Positions 48,095 through 57,155 of a DNA stretch of 64,000 nucleotides are shown here, one piece after another. Both the position numbers and the translations under genes were made by a program. Every line of letters starts with the position of its first letter. Position 1 is the stretch's first letter. A model generated the notes under the pieces. It was not told the DNA's origin, did no database searches, and saw nothing but the letters and a program-made list of their open reading frames with translations. The DNA is from Arsenicibacter rosenii (GTDB taxonomy: Bacteria > Bacteroidota > Bacteroidia > Cytophagales > Spirosomataceae): the NCBI RefSeq assembly GCF_001870735.1, contig NZ_MORL01000002.1, forward strand, positions 505,076 through 569,075. Direction: 5' to 3'.

Positions 48095-50221
48095 TTATGC
48101 CATTAGCTTGTCCGGTGTAATGGGCAGATTCCGGATGCGTTTGCCGGTAGCATGATAGACGGCATTGGCCACCGCTGCCGCAAACCCGATCATGCCGATT
48201 TCGCCGATGCCTTTGGCGCCGATCGGGTCAAGGATGGTGTCGGGCTGGTCAATCAGAATCACATCAATGTCGGGTACGTCGGCGAAGACCGGCAGGTGGT
48301 AATCGGCCAGATCCTTGTTGACGTACCGGCCGAAGCGGTGGTCGATCTGCCCTTCCTCCATCAGCGCCATGCCCAGCCCCCATACCACGGACCCAAGCAC
48401 CTGACTGCGGGCGGTTTTGGCGTTGATTACCTTTCCGACATCCAGCGCCGACACGACCTTAACAACCCGCACCTGACCGGTTACCGGATGCACCCATACT
48501 TCCACGAAATTGGCACAGAACGACTTGCCCGAGTGCGTTTTTTCCTCACTGCCACTCTTCGATTCTTTCGTTACCGACAACTGTGGCATGCCTTTCTGCC
48601 GGAGCAGTTCCACGTAGCCGTCGCGGGTCGTAATGGCTTGTCCGCTGGCTAGTTCCAGCACCTTTTGCCGGAGTGACAGGCACACATCATACACCGCCGA
48701 ACCAACTGAGGTGGTTGTGTGTGACCCAAACTGACCGGGGGCAGGTGGCAGGGCCGAATCGCCCAGTTCGAACCGGACATGGGCGGGGTCCATCGACATC
48801 ACATCGGCCGCAATCTGGGTCATGATGGTATAGGTGCCCGGACCCACGTCGGCCGTGGCGCTCTGGACCAGCAGGGAGCCGTCGGCCAGGAGCGTTGCGC
48901 GTGCAGTGGCCGGTGAGCGGCCGGCTTTGTAAATCCCCGCACTCATGCCCAGCCCGACGAGCCAGTCGCCGTCGCGCATTGAACCCGGGGCGGGTGTCCG
49001 GCGTGCCCAGTTGAATTGCGTTGCCCCGCGTTCGTAGCAGGCCCGCAACTGATTGCTGGTCCAGGGATGCTGATTTTCGGGGTCGTTTTCGGCAAAATTA
49101 GCCAGCCGCAGAGCGATGGGATCCATGCCGAGGGCATAGGCCAGTTCATCCATTGCCGACTCCAGCGCAAACGAGCCGCTTGATTCTCCGGGACCGCGGG
49201 TCCAGCAGGGCGTGCTCAGGTCGAGGGGGACGAGCTTGTACGTTGTGTTCAGATTCGGGCAGCTGTACAGCGATTTCGACGGGTCGACAATGCGTTCGGC
49301 AAACTGTTCGTAGCTGGATGTCAGGCCGTAGGCTTCGTGGGTAATGCCCACCAGTTTACCGTCCGGACTGGCGCCGATACCCACTTTCTGGATGGATTCG
49401 GGCCGGTAGCCGACCATATTAAACACCTGATCGCGCCGCAGCACCACCTTAACCGGCCGGCCTACTTTTTTCGCGCCCAGAATAGCCGCCATTTCCTGCG
49501 GCCACACCCTCGACGAGCTGCCAAAGGCCCCGCCCACAAACGGCGAATGAACCCGTACGTTTTCTTCTTTGAGGTTGAACGCCTTCATGATGTCCTGCTG
49601 GGCGATCCTCACGGCCTGGGTTTTGTTGTAAACCGTCACGTTATTGGCATCCTGCCAGACAGCTGTTGCCGCATGGGGTTCCATCGGGTTATGGACGTTG
49701 ATGGGCGTTGTGTATTCCTGTTCCACGCGTACGGGGGCGGTTGTGTAGGCGTTGGCCTGCCCGCGCAGGTAGTCGTCCGCGCGTTTGGGTTTGGTGCCTT
49801 TGGTGAGGTTGGGCCGGAGCGCTGTTTGGTGAGGCGCTTGTGCATACTGCACCGTAACGAGCGACGCCGCATGGTTGGCCCGTTCAAACGTATCGGCCAG
49901 CACCAGCGCCACCGGCTGGTTATTGAACAGAATTTCGTCGTTGTAAAACACCCTGAATTCCTGCCCGTCAACGCGGGTCTGCCCCGTAGGTTTCGCTTCG
50001 TAGCCCGGTACCTTCGGCGCATTCTGATACGTTATGATTTCCAGCACCCCCGGTGCTTTTCGGGCGGCCTGTGTGTCAATGGCCTTAATCCGGCCTTTGG
50101 CAATGGTACTCGTCACCAGCACCCCATACACGAGTCCGGTCAGTTGATTATCGGCGGCATACGTTGCGCCGCCCGTTACTTTCAGCCGCCCGTCAACGCG
50201 GCTCATTGGATCACCGATCAT
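48095..50221 (-). CDS. paoC: Aldehyde oxidoreductase molybdopterin-binding subunit (PaoC type)
   Basis: A 708-residue catalytic subunit of the xanthine dehydrogenase family that binds the molybdenum cofactor. GDPMSRVDGRLKVTGGATYA starts the domain; FVGGAFGSSSRVWPQEMAAI, YKLVPLDLSTPCWTRGPGES and GAKGIGEIGMIGFAAAVANA (with the catalytic Glu) are the key cofactor segments. With the two genes upstream it forms a three-subunit periplasmic oxidase of aromatic aldehydes by analogy with E. coli PaoABC. A 182-bp spacer with repeats separates it from the FAD subunit gene. Confidence 0.92.
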   Translation of the reverse strand: MIGDPMSRVDGRLKVTGGATYAADNQLTGLVYGVLVTSTIAKGRIKAIDTQAARKAPGVLEIITYQNAPKVPGYEAKPTGQTRVDGQEFRVFYNDEILFNNQPVALVLADTFERANHAASLVTVQYAQAPHQTALRPNLTKGTKPKRADDYLRGQANAYTTAPVRVEQEYTTPINVHNPMEPHAATAVWQDANNVTVYNKTQAVRIAQQDIMKAFNLKEENVRVHSPFVGGAFGSSSRVWPQEMAAILGAKKVGRPVKVVLRRDQVFNMVGYRPESIQKVGIGASPDGKLVGITHEAYGLTSSYEQFAERIVDPSKSLYSCPNLNTTYKLVPLDLSTPCWTRGPGESSGSFALESAMDELAYALGMDPIALRLANFAENDPENQHPWTSNQLRACYERGATQFNWARRTPAPGSMRDGDWLVGLGMSAGIYKAGRSPATARATLLADGSLLVQSATADVGPGTYTIMTQIAADVMSMDPAHVRFELGDSALPPAPGQFGSHTTTSVGSAVYDVCLSLRQKVLELASGQAITTRDGYVELLRQKGMPQLSVTKESKSGSEEKTHSGKSFCANFVEVWVHPVTGQVRVVKVVSALDVGKVINAKTARSQVLGSVVWGLGMALMEEGQIDHRFGRYVNKDLADYHLPVFADVPDIDVILIDQPDTILDPIGAKGIGEIGMIGFAAAVANAVYHATGKRIRNLPITPDKLMA

Positions 50222-50228
50222 AAGTCTT

Positions 50229-50253
50229 AAAGAGTGAAAGGGTGAAAGAGTGT
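50229..50253. repeat. Short GAGTGAAA simple repeat
   Basis: AAAGAGTGAAAGGGTGAAAGAGTG, the same 8-bp word as the repeats at 2463, 18216 and 60678. It is just upstream of the paoC start, inside the operon spacer. Confidence 0.6.
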
Positions 50254-50254
50254 C

Positions 50255-50402
50255 AGTTCCCCTCTCCTCGTTTTGAGGGGAGGGGTTAGGGGTGGGGTGC
50301 TGTACCAGTTCCCCTCTCCTCGTTTTGAGGGAAGGGGTTAAGGATGGGGTGCTGTACCAGTTCCCCTCTCCTCATGTTGAGGGAAGGGGTTAGGGGTGGG
50401 GT
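50255..50402. repeat. Three tandem copies of a 52-bp CCCCTCTCCTC repeat
   Basis: Units begin at 50255, 50307 and 50359. Each holds CCCCTCTCCTC and its near-complement GAGGGGAGGGGTTAGGGGTG, forming a hairpin with a small loop. It sits between paoB and paoC and could lower read-through or stabilise one segment of the transcript. This repeat type is widespread in bacteria of this group. Confidence 0.8.
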
Positions 50403-50403
50403 G

Positions 50404-51396
50404 TTAACCGGCGGCTCTGGTCAGGGCCTCAACAATAGCGGCGGGGGCCAGCTTCAGCTTATAGGTGTTGTGCTCAAAGGCCCGTGCACCCCGCATAGCT
50501 ACCTGTGCCGCCTCGCGGAACGTGGCTTCGGTAGCCGGTTTGCCAATCAGAACCTGCTCTGCTTCGGTCAGCCGCCACGGCTTGTGGGCCACCCCGCCCA
50601 TCGCCAGCCGTGCCTGCTGAATGGTTTTACCCTTCAGGTCAAGCGCGGCGGCTACCGAAATCAGGGCGAAGGCATACGACGCGCGGTCACGGATTTTGAG
50701 GTAATGGCTGTGTGTGGCCAACGCATTGTCCGGTAGCCGGAGTGCGGTAATCAGTTCGCCGTGTTGCAGCGTGTTGTCTTTCTGCGGATTACTGCCCGGT
50801 AACCGGTGGAATCCTGTAAACGGAATAGTCCGGTTACCGCCCGGCCCCCATACCTCTACCGTGGCGTCCAGGGCCGCAAGCGCTACGCACATATCACTCG
50901 GATGAACGGCAATGCACACATGCTGGTCGGGTACGGGTTCCAGTCCGAAAATGGCATGCATGCGGTTGATACCGGCGACGGCCCCGCATCCGCTGCCGGG
51001 CGCCCGTTTGTTGCAGGGCAGCGACGGATCGTAGAAGTACGGGCACCGCGTACGCTGCATCATGTTGCCGCCGACCGTTGCCATGTTCCGGATCTGGGCC
51101 GAGGCCCCGGCGTTCAGCGCCTGTGCCAGCAGGGGAAGTTTTTTCAGGATAAGCGAATGATCGGCCACGGTGCTGTTGAGGGCCAGCGCGCCGATGCGGA
51201 TGGTTTTCCCCTCGTCGGCAATGTCGCGCAGGGGCAGGTTATTGATGTCGACCAGCTTCGGCGGGGCGGTAATGCCACGTTTCATCAGGTCGATGAGGTT
51301 GGTGCCGCCGGCAATGAATTGGGCTGAAAGGTCGGTCCGCACCCCATCGATGGCGCTTTTGGGCGACGAAGCCCGCAGATACTGGAAGTTAATCAT
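50404..51396 (-). CDS. paoB: Aldehyde oxidoreductase FAD-binding subunit (PaoB type)
   Basis: A 330-residue FAD subunit. FIAGGTNLIDLMKRG is the FAD-binding loop, and MATVGGNMMQRTRCPYFYD and LPCNKRAPGSGCGAV carry the extra cysteines that hold a [4Fe-4S] cluster in PaoB. The C-terminal CO_deh_flav_C region contains ISVAAALDLKGKTIQQARLA. Its ATG overlaps the paoA stop by 4 bp, so the pair is translationally coupled. Confidence 0.94.
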   Translation of the reverse strand: MINFQYLRASSPKSAIDGVRTDLSAQFIAGGTNLIDLMKRGITAPPKLVDINNLPLRDIADEGKTIRIGALALNSTVADHSLILKKLPLLAQALNAGASAQIRNMATVGGNMMQRTRCPYFYDPSLPCNKRAPGSGCGAVAGINRMHAIFGLEPVPDQHVCIAVHPSDMCVALAALDATVEVWGPGGNRTIPFTGFHRLPGSNPQKDNTLQHGELITALRLPDNALATHSHYLKIRDRASYAFALISVAAALDLKGKTIQQARLAMGGVAHKPWRLTEAEQVLIGKPATEATFREAAQVAMRGARAFEHNTYKLKLAPAAIVEALTRAAG

Positions 51397-52034
51397 ACCT
51401 TTTGCCCTCCTTTCTTCACCTCGGCGATGGCATCGACAATGTTGTTATAGGCCCCGCACCGGCAGATGTTGCCGCTCATATATTCCCGGATCTCGTCGGG
51501 TGAGTTGGCGCGGTCTTCGCGGAGGCAGCCGATGGCCGACATAATCTGGCCGGGCGTACAGTAGCCGCACTGAAATCCGTCGTGCCGGATAAAGGCCTCC
51601 TGCACCGGATGCAGTTTGCCTTGCGGCCCGGCTTCGGCGAGGCCTTCGATGGTCGTAACGGCTTGTCCTTCGTGCATGACTGCAAACGTCAGGCACGACA
51701 GCGTGCGCCGGCCGTCGATATGAACGGTACAAGCACCGCACTGGCCGTAGTCGCAGCCTTTTTTAGTGCCGGTGAGGTTAAGGCGTTCGCGCAGCAGATC
51801 GAGCAGCGTTACCCGTGGTTCAACCGACAGCGTATACGGTTTTCCGTTGATTGTCAGTTTAAGCGTTACCTGCTCGAAATAGGCGGCGGCTTTTTCGTCA
51901 AGATGCTTTTCGGCTGCCTGCACCACCACCGAAGGCGTCAGCGACAAAGCGGTCAGCAGGGTTGATTGTTTCAGAAAGTCACGGCGTGCTTCCTGTCCGG
52001 CGTTGTTATTCCGGTCGGGTTCATTGTGTTGCAT
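51393..52034 (-). CDS. paoA: Aldehyde oxidoreductase [2Fe-2S] subunit (PaoA type)
   Basis: A 213-residue iron-sulfur subunit exported by the Tat pathway (ARRDFLKQSTLLTALSLTPS). The plant-ferredoxin-type cluster is bound by CDYGQCGACTVHIDGRRTLS with the following Cys, and the second cluster by CGYCTPGQ and ICRCGAY. LYLS-like KPYTLSVEPRVTLLDLLRER is also typical. It is the first gene of the operon; the modular repeat array lies directly upstream, so the promoter must be in 52035-52137 or inside the repeat. Confidence 0.95.
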   Translation of the reverse strand: MQHNEPDRNNNAGQEARRDFLKQSTLLTALSLTPSVVVQAAEKHLDEKAAAYFEQVTLKLTINGKPYTLSVEPRVTLLDLLRERLNLTGTKKGCDYGQCGACTVHIDGRRTLSCLTFAVMHEGQAVTTIEGLAEAGPQGKLHPVQEAFIRHDGFQCGYCTPGQIMSAIGCLREDRANSPDEIREYMSGNICRCGAYNNIVDAIAEVKKGGQKV

Positions 52035-52190
52035 AGCCCGGATCGTTTTCCGGTAAAGCCTGTGGCTGGCCCCAAGGTTTTTAAATGCCCCGAAAACCGA
52101 GCGTATGCGCCTTTGCTATGGCATGGTGGCAAAATCCTGTGTCGTACCTACGGCACGAAACGGTGGTTGGGAACATGGCGGGCGGACGTG

Positions 52191-52780
52191 CTACCGACGC
52201 TGCGCTGTGTTGTCCCTGACGGGACAAATGGGAAACGGTGTTTTGGGCTGTCTACCGACGCGGTGCTGTGTTGTCCCTGACGGGACAAGGGGAAACGGTG
52301 TTTTGGGCTGTCTACCGACGCTGCGCTGTGTTGTCCCTGACGGGACAAATGGGAAACGGTGTTTTGGGCTGTCTACCGACGCTGCGCTGTGTTGTCCCTG
52401 ACGGGACAAGGGGAAAACGGTGTTTTGGGCTACCGACGCGGTGCTGTGTTGTCCCTGACGGGACAAGGGGAAACGGTGTTTTGGGCTGTCTACCGACGCT
52501 GCGCTGTGTTGTCCCTGACGGGACAAATGGGAAACGGTGTTTTGGGCTGTCTACCGACGCTGCGCTGTGTTGTCCCTGACGGGACAAGGGGTAAACGGTG
52601 TTTTGGGCTACCGACGCTGCGCTGTGTTGTCCCTGACGGGACAAATGGGAAACGGTGTTTTGGGCCGTCTACGCTACGCTGTGTTGTCCCTGACGGGACA
52701 AACGGTAAACGGTGATGGGGTATCTACCGACGCTGCGCTGTGTTGTCCCTGACTGGACAAATGGGGAATGGTGTTTTGGT
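52191..52780. repeat. Tandem array A, 10 units
   Basis: Ten units of about 57-61 bp. Each has CTACCGACGC(T/G)G(C/T)GCTGTG, then the hairpin TGTCCCTGACGGGACA, then a linker such as AATGGGAAACGGTGTTTTGG. Some units lack part of the linker or carry GCGGTGCT in place of GCTGCGCT, so this array is more diverged than array B. Confidence 0.88.
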
Positions 52781-52936
52781 GTAGGCGCCAACCAATTGAT
52801 TATTCCCGTGCTTTTCGGGACGGCTATAAAAGCTCCGTAGGAGCACCACAGCGCAGCGTCGGTAGCCATCGATGAATCCCGTTCCGGCCAACCGCCCTGT
52901 AAGGGCATTATAAATCATGTGTCGTACCTACGGCAC
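52781..52936. repeat. End module, copy 1
   Basis: Contains hairpins CCCGTGCTTTTCGGG, GCTCCGTAGGAGC (52832-52844) and GCCCTGTAAGGGC, and the arm CACAGCGCAGCGTCGGTAG (52847-52865), the exact reverse complement of the 19-base word opening each array unit. It ends in the leader word TGTCGTACC. Confidence 0.85.
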
Positions 52937-52969
52937 GAAACGGTGGTTGGGAACATCACGGGCGGACGT

Positions 52970-53797
52970 CTACCGACGCTGCGCTGTGTTGTCCCTGACG
53001 GGACAGGGGGTAAACGGTGATGGGGTATCTACCGACGCTGCGCTGTGTTGTCCCTGACGGGACAGGGGGTAAACGGTGATGGGGTATCTACCGACGCTAC
53101 GCTGTGTTGTCCCTGACGGGACAGGGGGTAAACGGTGAAGGGGTATCTACCGACGCTGCGCTGTGTTGTCCCTGACGGGACAGGGGGTAAACGGTGAAGG
53201 GGTATCTACCGACGCTGCGCTGTGTTGTCCCTGACGGGACAGGGGGTAAACGGTGAAGGGGTATCTACCGACGCTGCGCTGTGTTGTCCCTGACGGGACA
53301 GGGGGTAAACGGTGAAGGGGTATCTACCGACGCTGCGCTGTGTTGTCCCTGACGGGACAGGGGGTAAACGGTGAAGGGGTATCTACCGACGCTGCGCTGT
53401 GTTGTCCCTGACGGGACAGGGGGTAAACGGTGAAGGGGTATCTACCGACGCTGCGCTGTGTTGTCCCTGACGGGACAGGGGGTAAACGGTGAAGGGGTAT
53501 CTACCGACGCTGCGCTGTGTTGTCCCTGACGGGACAGGGGGTAAACGGTGAAGGGGTATCTACCGACGCTGCGCTGTGTTGTCCCTGACGGGACAGGGGG
53601 TAAACGGTGAAGGGGTATCTACCGACGCTGCGCTGTGTTGTCCCTGACGGGACAGGGGGTAAACGGTGATGGGGTATCTACCGACGCTACGCTGTGTTGT
53701 CCCTGACGGGACAGGGGGTAAACGGTGAATTCATGGGGTATCTACCGACGCTACGCTGTGTTGTCCCTGACGGGACAAATGGGAAACGGTGTTTTGG
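52970..53797. repeat. Tandem array B, 14 units of 59 bp
   Basis: Fourteen nearly identical units, mostly exactly 59 bp: a 36-bp conserved block (CTACCGACGCTGCGCTGTG ... TGTCCCTGACGGGACA) and a 23-bp linker GGGGTAAACGGTGAAGGGG. Differences are single bases (GAAG/GATG, CTGC/CTAC). The last unit carries the array A linker. The near-identity points to recent expansion. Confidence 0.9.
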
Positions 53798-53952
53798 GTA
53801 GGCGCAAACCAATTGATTATTCCTGTGCCTTTCGGGACGGCTATAAAAGCTCCGTAGGAGCACCACAGCGCAGCGTCGGTAGCCATCGATGAATCCCGTT
53901 CAGGCCAACAGCCCTGTAGGGGCGTTACAAATCATGTGTCGTACCTGCGGCA
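53798..53952. repeat. End module, copy 2
   Basis: Same order as copy 1, with GCTCCGTAGGAGC at 53849-53861 and the inverted arm at 53864-53882. Differences from copy 1 mostly keep the hairpins paired, for example GCCCTGTAAGGGC becomes GCCCTGTAGGGGC (G-T pair) and CCCG...CGGG becomes CCTG...CGGG. Confidence 0.85.
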
Positions 53953-54032
53953 TGGAACAATGATCCGGTATGTAAATGTACATGGCGGTTTGTAAAAACC
54001 GGTTTGGCGCTGATTGCACGAAAATAGAGACA

Positions 54033-55195
54033 TTAGCCCTGCACCGTGTTTGCCGGCGTCTTAACCAGCGATAGCTGTAAGACCAGCAGCACGCCCTGAA
54101 GCAACCAGATAGAGGGCATGAGCGATGCGTAATAAAGGCAGGTGCCGAGGCATAGGCCCGCTATGGTGACGATACTTGAGGTGAGGGCAAACCACTGCCG
54201 GAAAGCCCCGGGCCTGATAAAGGCAAGGAACAGGTGGGTAGGCAGCAACCACAGCAACTGGTAGTTCTGTTGTAGTGGTACATGTAGCGACCATACCGTA
54301 ACCCCCGCGAGCAGACAGCCAAACAGACCAGTCATCACCAGTAAGGTGGTTCGCCAGAGCCGGTAAACGTGCGGTAAACGGAGTCTGGTAAAAATGGTGA
54401 GGATCAGCAACCCTGCCCAGACCTGCCACGGTCTGACCGGGACGTATTCATCGGTGGTTTCGGTTGCTGAGGAGGTAAATAGCAGGCGGCTCTGCCTGAC
54501 AAACGCTTGTCCATACCGGCGGCTGCGGGCAAGGGCTTCTTTTAACGCGTCGGGCAGAAAAAGCGTTTGCCGGTAGGGTAGCGGCTGATCAGCCGGCCCA
54601 GGGCCAGATTAATGCCGGTAGCGATCCACGGATGTGGTGCGGTATAGGGAGCAATCAGCTGCCGGTGGGTTTGTGGAGACGTATACCTGCCTGAATCAAG
54701 CCGGATGGATGCGGCCAGGCTCTGGTTCAGAAGTAGCAAGGGGCGGGTGGAGCAGTTGTCGGTAAAAAACCGGTAGCGGTAGTAGCGGGCAGGTGATTGC
54801 AGCAGGGCTTCCAGTTTGTCGTACAGCGTCTGTACCTCCGTTGGGGTGAGGGCAAGTGTCTGTTGGTAAATGCTCCGGTTTTCCAGCTGATAGGTATACA
54901 GAAACAGGTTGAAGGAAGCAGCGGACAACCAATACTGTAAACTGCCCCGTACAAAATAAACCGGAAAACCTGCCTGGCGGGAATCAAACGTGCCGAAATT
55001 ATAGACCCGGTTAAGGCCGGTAGCCTGGTCTTCGACCTGTAGGGCCGTATGACCAAAAAGCGAATAGGCATCATTGCCGGGCGCACAGGTCAGAACACTG
55101 ACCGTGGCCGATGGCGACAGGCGGATGCCCGCCGCCATCCCTGGCAAACAGCCTGCCAGCAACAAAATGATGGGCCGGAGAACGCGGGTCAGCAT
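54033..55195 (-). pseudogene. DUF4105 family membrane protein, frameshifted
   Basis: The first frame (55195 to 54542) encodes a signal peptide and the DUF4105 domain with CAPGNDAYSLFGHTALQVED and the cysteine segment FFTDNCSTRPLLLL, and stops after KRFFCPTR. Shifting frame at a five-base run (54558-54562, T5 on the coding strand) continues as FLPDALKEALARSRRYGQAF and then the membrane helices of the family (LLILTIFTRLRLPH..., MTGLFGCLLAGVTVW, YQLLWLLPTHLFLAF). With one extra T the product would be 387 residues, the family's normal size. It is either a recent frameshift or a homopolymer sequencing error. Confidence 0.85.
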
Positions 55196-55206
55196 GCTGA
55201 ACGAGC

Positions 55207-55695
55207 CTACTTCACCCGGTTAAACGTAAACAAATCCTTGAACACCCATTTGCCGTCCTGCTGGCGGCCGAGGGCGATGACGAACTGGTCAGCGGCGCGT
55301 TTTTCGTACAGCACGCGCAGGGCATCGCCGGTTTTCTCAAAAACAGCACGGCCTTTTGAGGCTTCCACAAAGGTGTAATGATCAGGCTTGTCTTTGTCTT
55401 CCTGCGCAATCAGGCCGGGTTTGAAGTGGCGCACCCGCACCACCGGCCCCTGTTCAGTTTGTTCGATGCCGAAGAGTTCGTACAGCGTGATTTTGCTGTC
55501 TTTCATCATGCGGATAAACCCGATCATGTTATCACCCGTGGGGGCCGACCATACGGCTTCGATGGGCCCGCCGTTGTGGGTGCCCTGCCAGTGGCCTTCG
55601 ATAAAGGCAAGATCAGAAATGTGGCCTGACGGCTGGGCGCGCGAAGCCGTCAGGCTGGCGAATACAAGGCCCAGAATAAGGAAAAAACGGTTCAT
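55207..55695 (-). CDS. DUF6265 family secreted protein
   Basis: A 162-residue protein with signal peptide MNRFFLILGLVFASLTASRA. ISDLAFIEGHWQGTHNGGPI, EAVWSAPTGDNMIGFIRMMK and FELFGIEQTE-like LYELFGIEQTEQGPVVRVRH are typical of DUF6265, a lipocalin-like fold of unknown role. The start at 55693-55695 is the signal peptide; a longer open frame covers the divergent promoter region. It is 11 bp upstream of the DUF4105 gene, so the two probably form one transcript. Confidence 0.85.
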   Translation of the reverse strand: MNRFFLILGLVFASLTASRAQPSGHISDLAFIEGHWQGTHNGGPIEAVWSAPTGDNMIGFIRMMKDSKITLYELFGIEQTEQGPVVRVRHFKPGLIAQEDKDKPDHYTFVEASKGRAVFEKTGDALRVLYEKRAADQFVIALGRQQDGKWVFKDLFTFNRVK

Positions 55696-55899
55696 AGACG
55701 AATTGCGGAACGTTGCACACGATAAAGCGCCGGACCGGTACGGATTTACTGGTACGGAGAAAGGACCGGCAGAAGCAGGCATTGCGAAAAAATCAGGGAT
55801 GGTCATAGGGGGAGGCGCCGGTTGGATGGTCATGGTACCGAAGCAGTTGAAAACGGCATCTTTGGATGCTCCCCGCTTAACAGCAAAAACACAAATACC

Positions 55900-57015
55900 A
55901 TGAACCGGATCGTCTCATTTTTTACGTCATTATGTTTACTATCATCCATCGCACAGGGACAATCGCCGGATGCGCAGCGTGAGCAGCTCGCGCAGGACCG
56001 GCAGGGCCGTTACCCGAAACGTGCCGTGCAGATCGGATTTGTTTCACCCATCAGCACCAATGGCCTGGATGCCGGCAAGGTCAGCAACCGGCTGTCGCTG
56101 AATGCACTCGGGAGCTACGCCGCCGCCCTTGACGGAGCCGAGTTCAGCGGGTTGGCCAATGTGGAAAAGGATTATGTGGCCGGTGTGCAGTTTGCCGGTA
56201 TTGTCAACGCCGTGGGCCATGAGGTCGACGGGGCGCAGTTTGCGGGCATTGCCAACGTGGTGGGCGGGCCGGTATATGGCGCGCAGTTTGCCGGTATCAG
56301 CAACGTAGTGCGTCAATCGGTAAAGGGGACGCAGATCGCTGGTATCAGTAATCTGGCCGGTGGCCGCGTACAGGGGGCACAGATTGCCGGTATCGTAAAC
56401 GTTGGCCGCGATGTGACAGGCGTTCAGATTGCGGGTATTATCAACGCGGCGAAACACGTCAAAGGCTCACAGATCGGGCTGATCAACGTAGCTGATAACA
56501 TCGACGGGCCGCAGATCGGACTCATCAGCCTGGCGCGGACGGGCGGTTACCGGCGTCTGGACGTGTGGGCCAGTGATGTGCTGCTGGGCAACGTGGCGCT
56601 CAAAATGGGTGGTAACCGTCAGTTTTACAACATATTCGCCGTGGGGGCCAACTGGCCGTCGGCGGGCACATACACCCGCTGGGGCTATGGCTACGGGATC
56701 GGTACCAACATGCCGCTGGGCAAACGCCTGCAACTGAGTCTGGAAGCCATGTCGTACCAGATTCACGAGGAGGCGACGAGCTGGGATAAACTGAATATGC
56801 TGAATCAGGCACGGGTGAGTTTTATTGTGCCGGTTTATAAACGTGTAGCCATTACCGTTACCCCGACATTCAACGTGCAGGTGTCACAGCAGGAAAACCG
56901 CGAGCGTACCGCCATCGGCCCGAAATGGTCAAACCGGACCATATACGATCAACTGGTCAACAACCGCACCCGTGTCCGGATGTGGCCCGGCATCAACGTC
57001 GGTATGCAGTTCTGA
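55900..57015 (+). CDS. LA_2272-type surface repeat protein
   Basis: A 371-residue exported protein (signal peptide to about residue 20). Residues about 85-220 hold eight repeats of 14-16 residues with the core G-x-Q-(F/I)-A-G-I-x-N, for example GAQFAGIANVVGGPVY. These predict a small beta-helix. The C-terminal 150 residues are aromatic-rich beta-strands (FYNIFAVGANWPSAG, LQLSLEAMSYQIHE) ending MWPGINVGMQF, like an outer-membrane barrel. Function unknown. It is divergent from the DUF6265 gene. Confidence 0.85.
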   Translation: MNRIVSFFTSLCLLSSIAQGQSPDAQREQLAQDRQGRYPKRAVQIGFVSPISTNGLDAGKVSNRLSLNALGSYAAALDGAEFSGLANVEKDYVAGVQFAGIVNAVGHEVDGAQFAGIANVVGGPVYGAQFAGISNVVRQSVKGTQIAGISNLAGGRVQGAQIAGIVNVGRDVTGVQIAGIINAAKHVKGSQIGLINVADNIDGPQIGLISLARTGGYRRLDVWASDVLLGNVALKMGGNRQFYNIFAVGANWPSAGTYTRWGYGYGIGTNMPLGKRLQLSLEAMSYQIHEEATSWDKLNMLNQARVSFIVPVYKRVAITVTPTFNVQVSQQENRERTAIGPKWSNRTIYDQLVNNRTRVRMWPGINVGMQF

Positions 57016-57043
57016 GAAAAGATTTTTACCGCGAAAGAATTTT

Positions 57044-57109
57044 ACCACACAGGCACATAGCTCACATAAGTATATACTTACTTCTTTGTTTTCTATGTGC
57101 CTGTGTGGT
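57044..57109. terminator. Hairpin downstream of LA_2272-type gene
   Basis: ACCACACAGGCACATAG (57044-57060) pairs perfectly with 57093-57109 over a 32-nt loop; TTTTAT follows. It lies between two convergent genes and may also be a dispersed repeat, since similar cacaggcacatag sequences are common in intergenic DNA of this group. Confidence 0.65.
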
Positions 57110-57155
57110 TTTATAACATATTGACACGCAATTCTTTTGGTGGACTATGGCATCA

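Larger units (their letters stand above)
52138..53952. repeat. Two-fold higher-order modular hairpin repeat region
   Basis: The region is built twice from the same parts: leader word (TGTCGTACCTACGGCACG..., 52138 and 52918), tandem array (52191-52780 and 52970-53797), and end module (52781-52936 and 53798-53952). All parts are chains of small hairpins. Open frames across it are artefacts: most units are 57-61 bp, so the phase shifts from unit to unit. No gene lies between 52035 and 54032. Confidence 0.9.

Noticed and set aside
52105-52752. Several 60-118-codon open frames on both strands over the repeats
   Set aside because: They are produced by the repeat itself; most unit lengths are not multiples of three, frames drift, and products are low-complexity (CAVLSLTGQ-type) without start context.
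52191-53797. CRISPR-like layout (36-bp repeat with 23-25-bp spacers)
   Set aside because: The spacers are the same from unit to unit, the repeat is not flanked by cas genes, and the array is interrupted by a second module. It is a tandem minisatellite.
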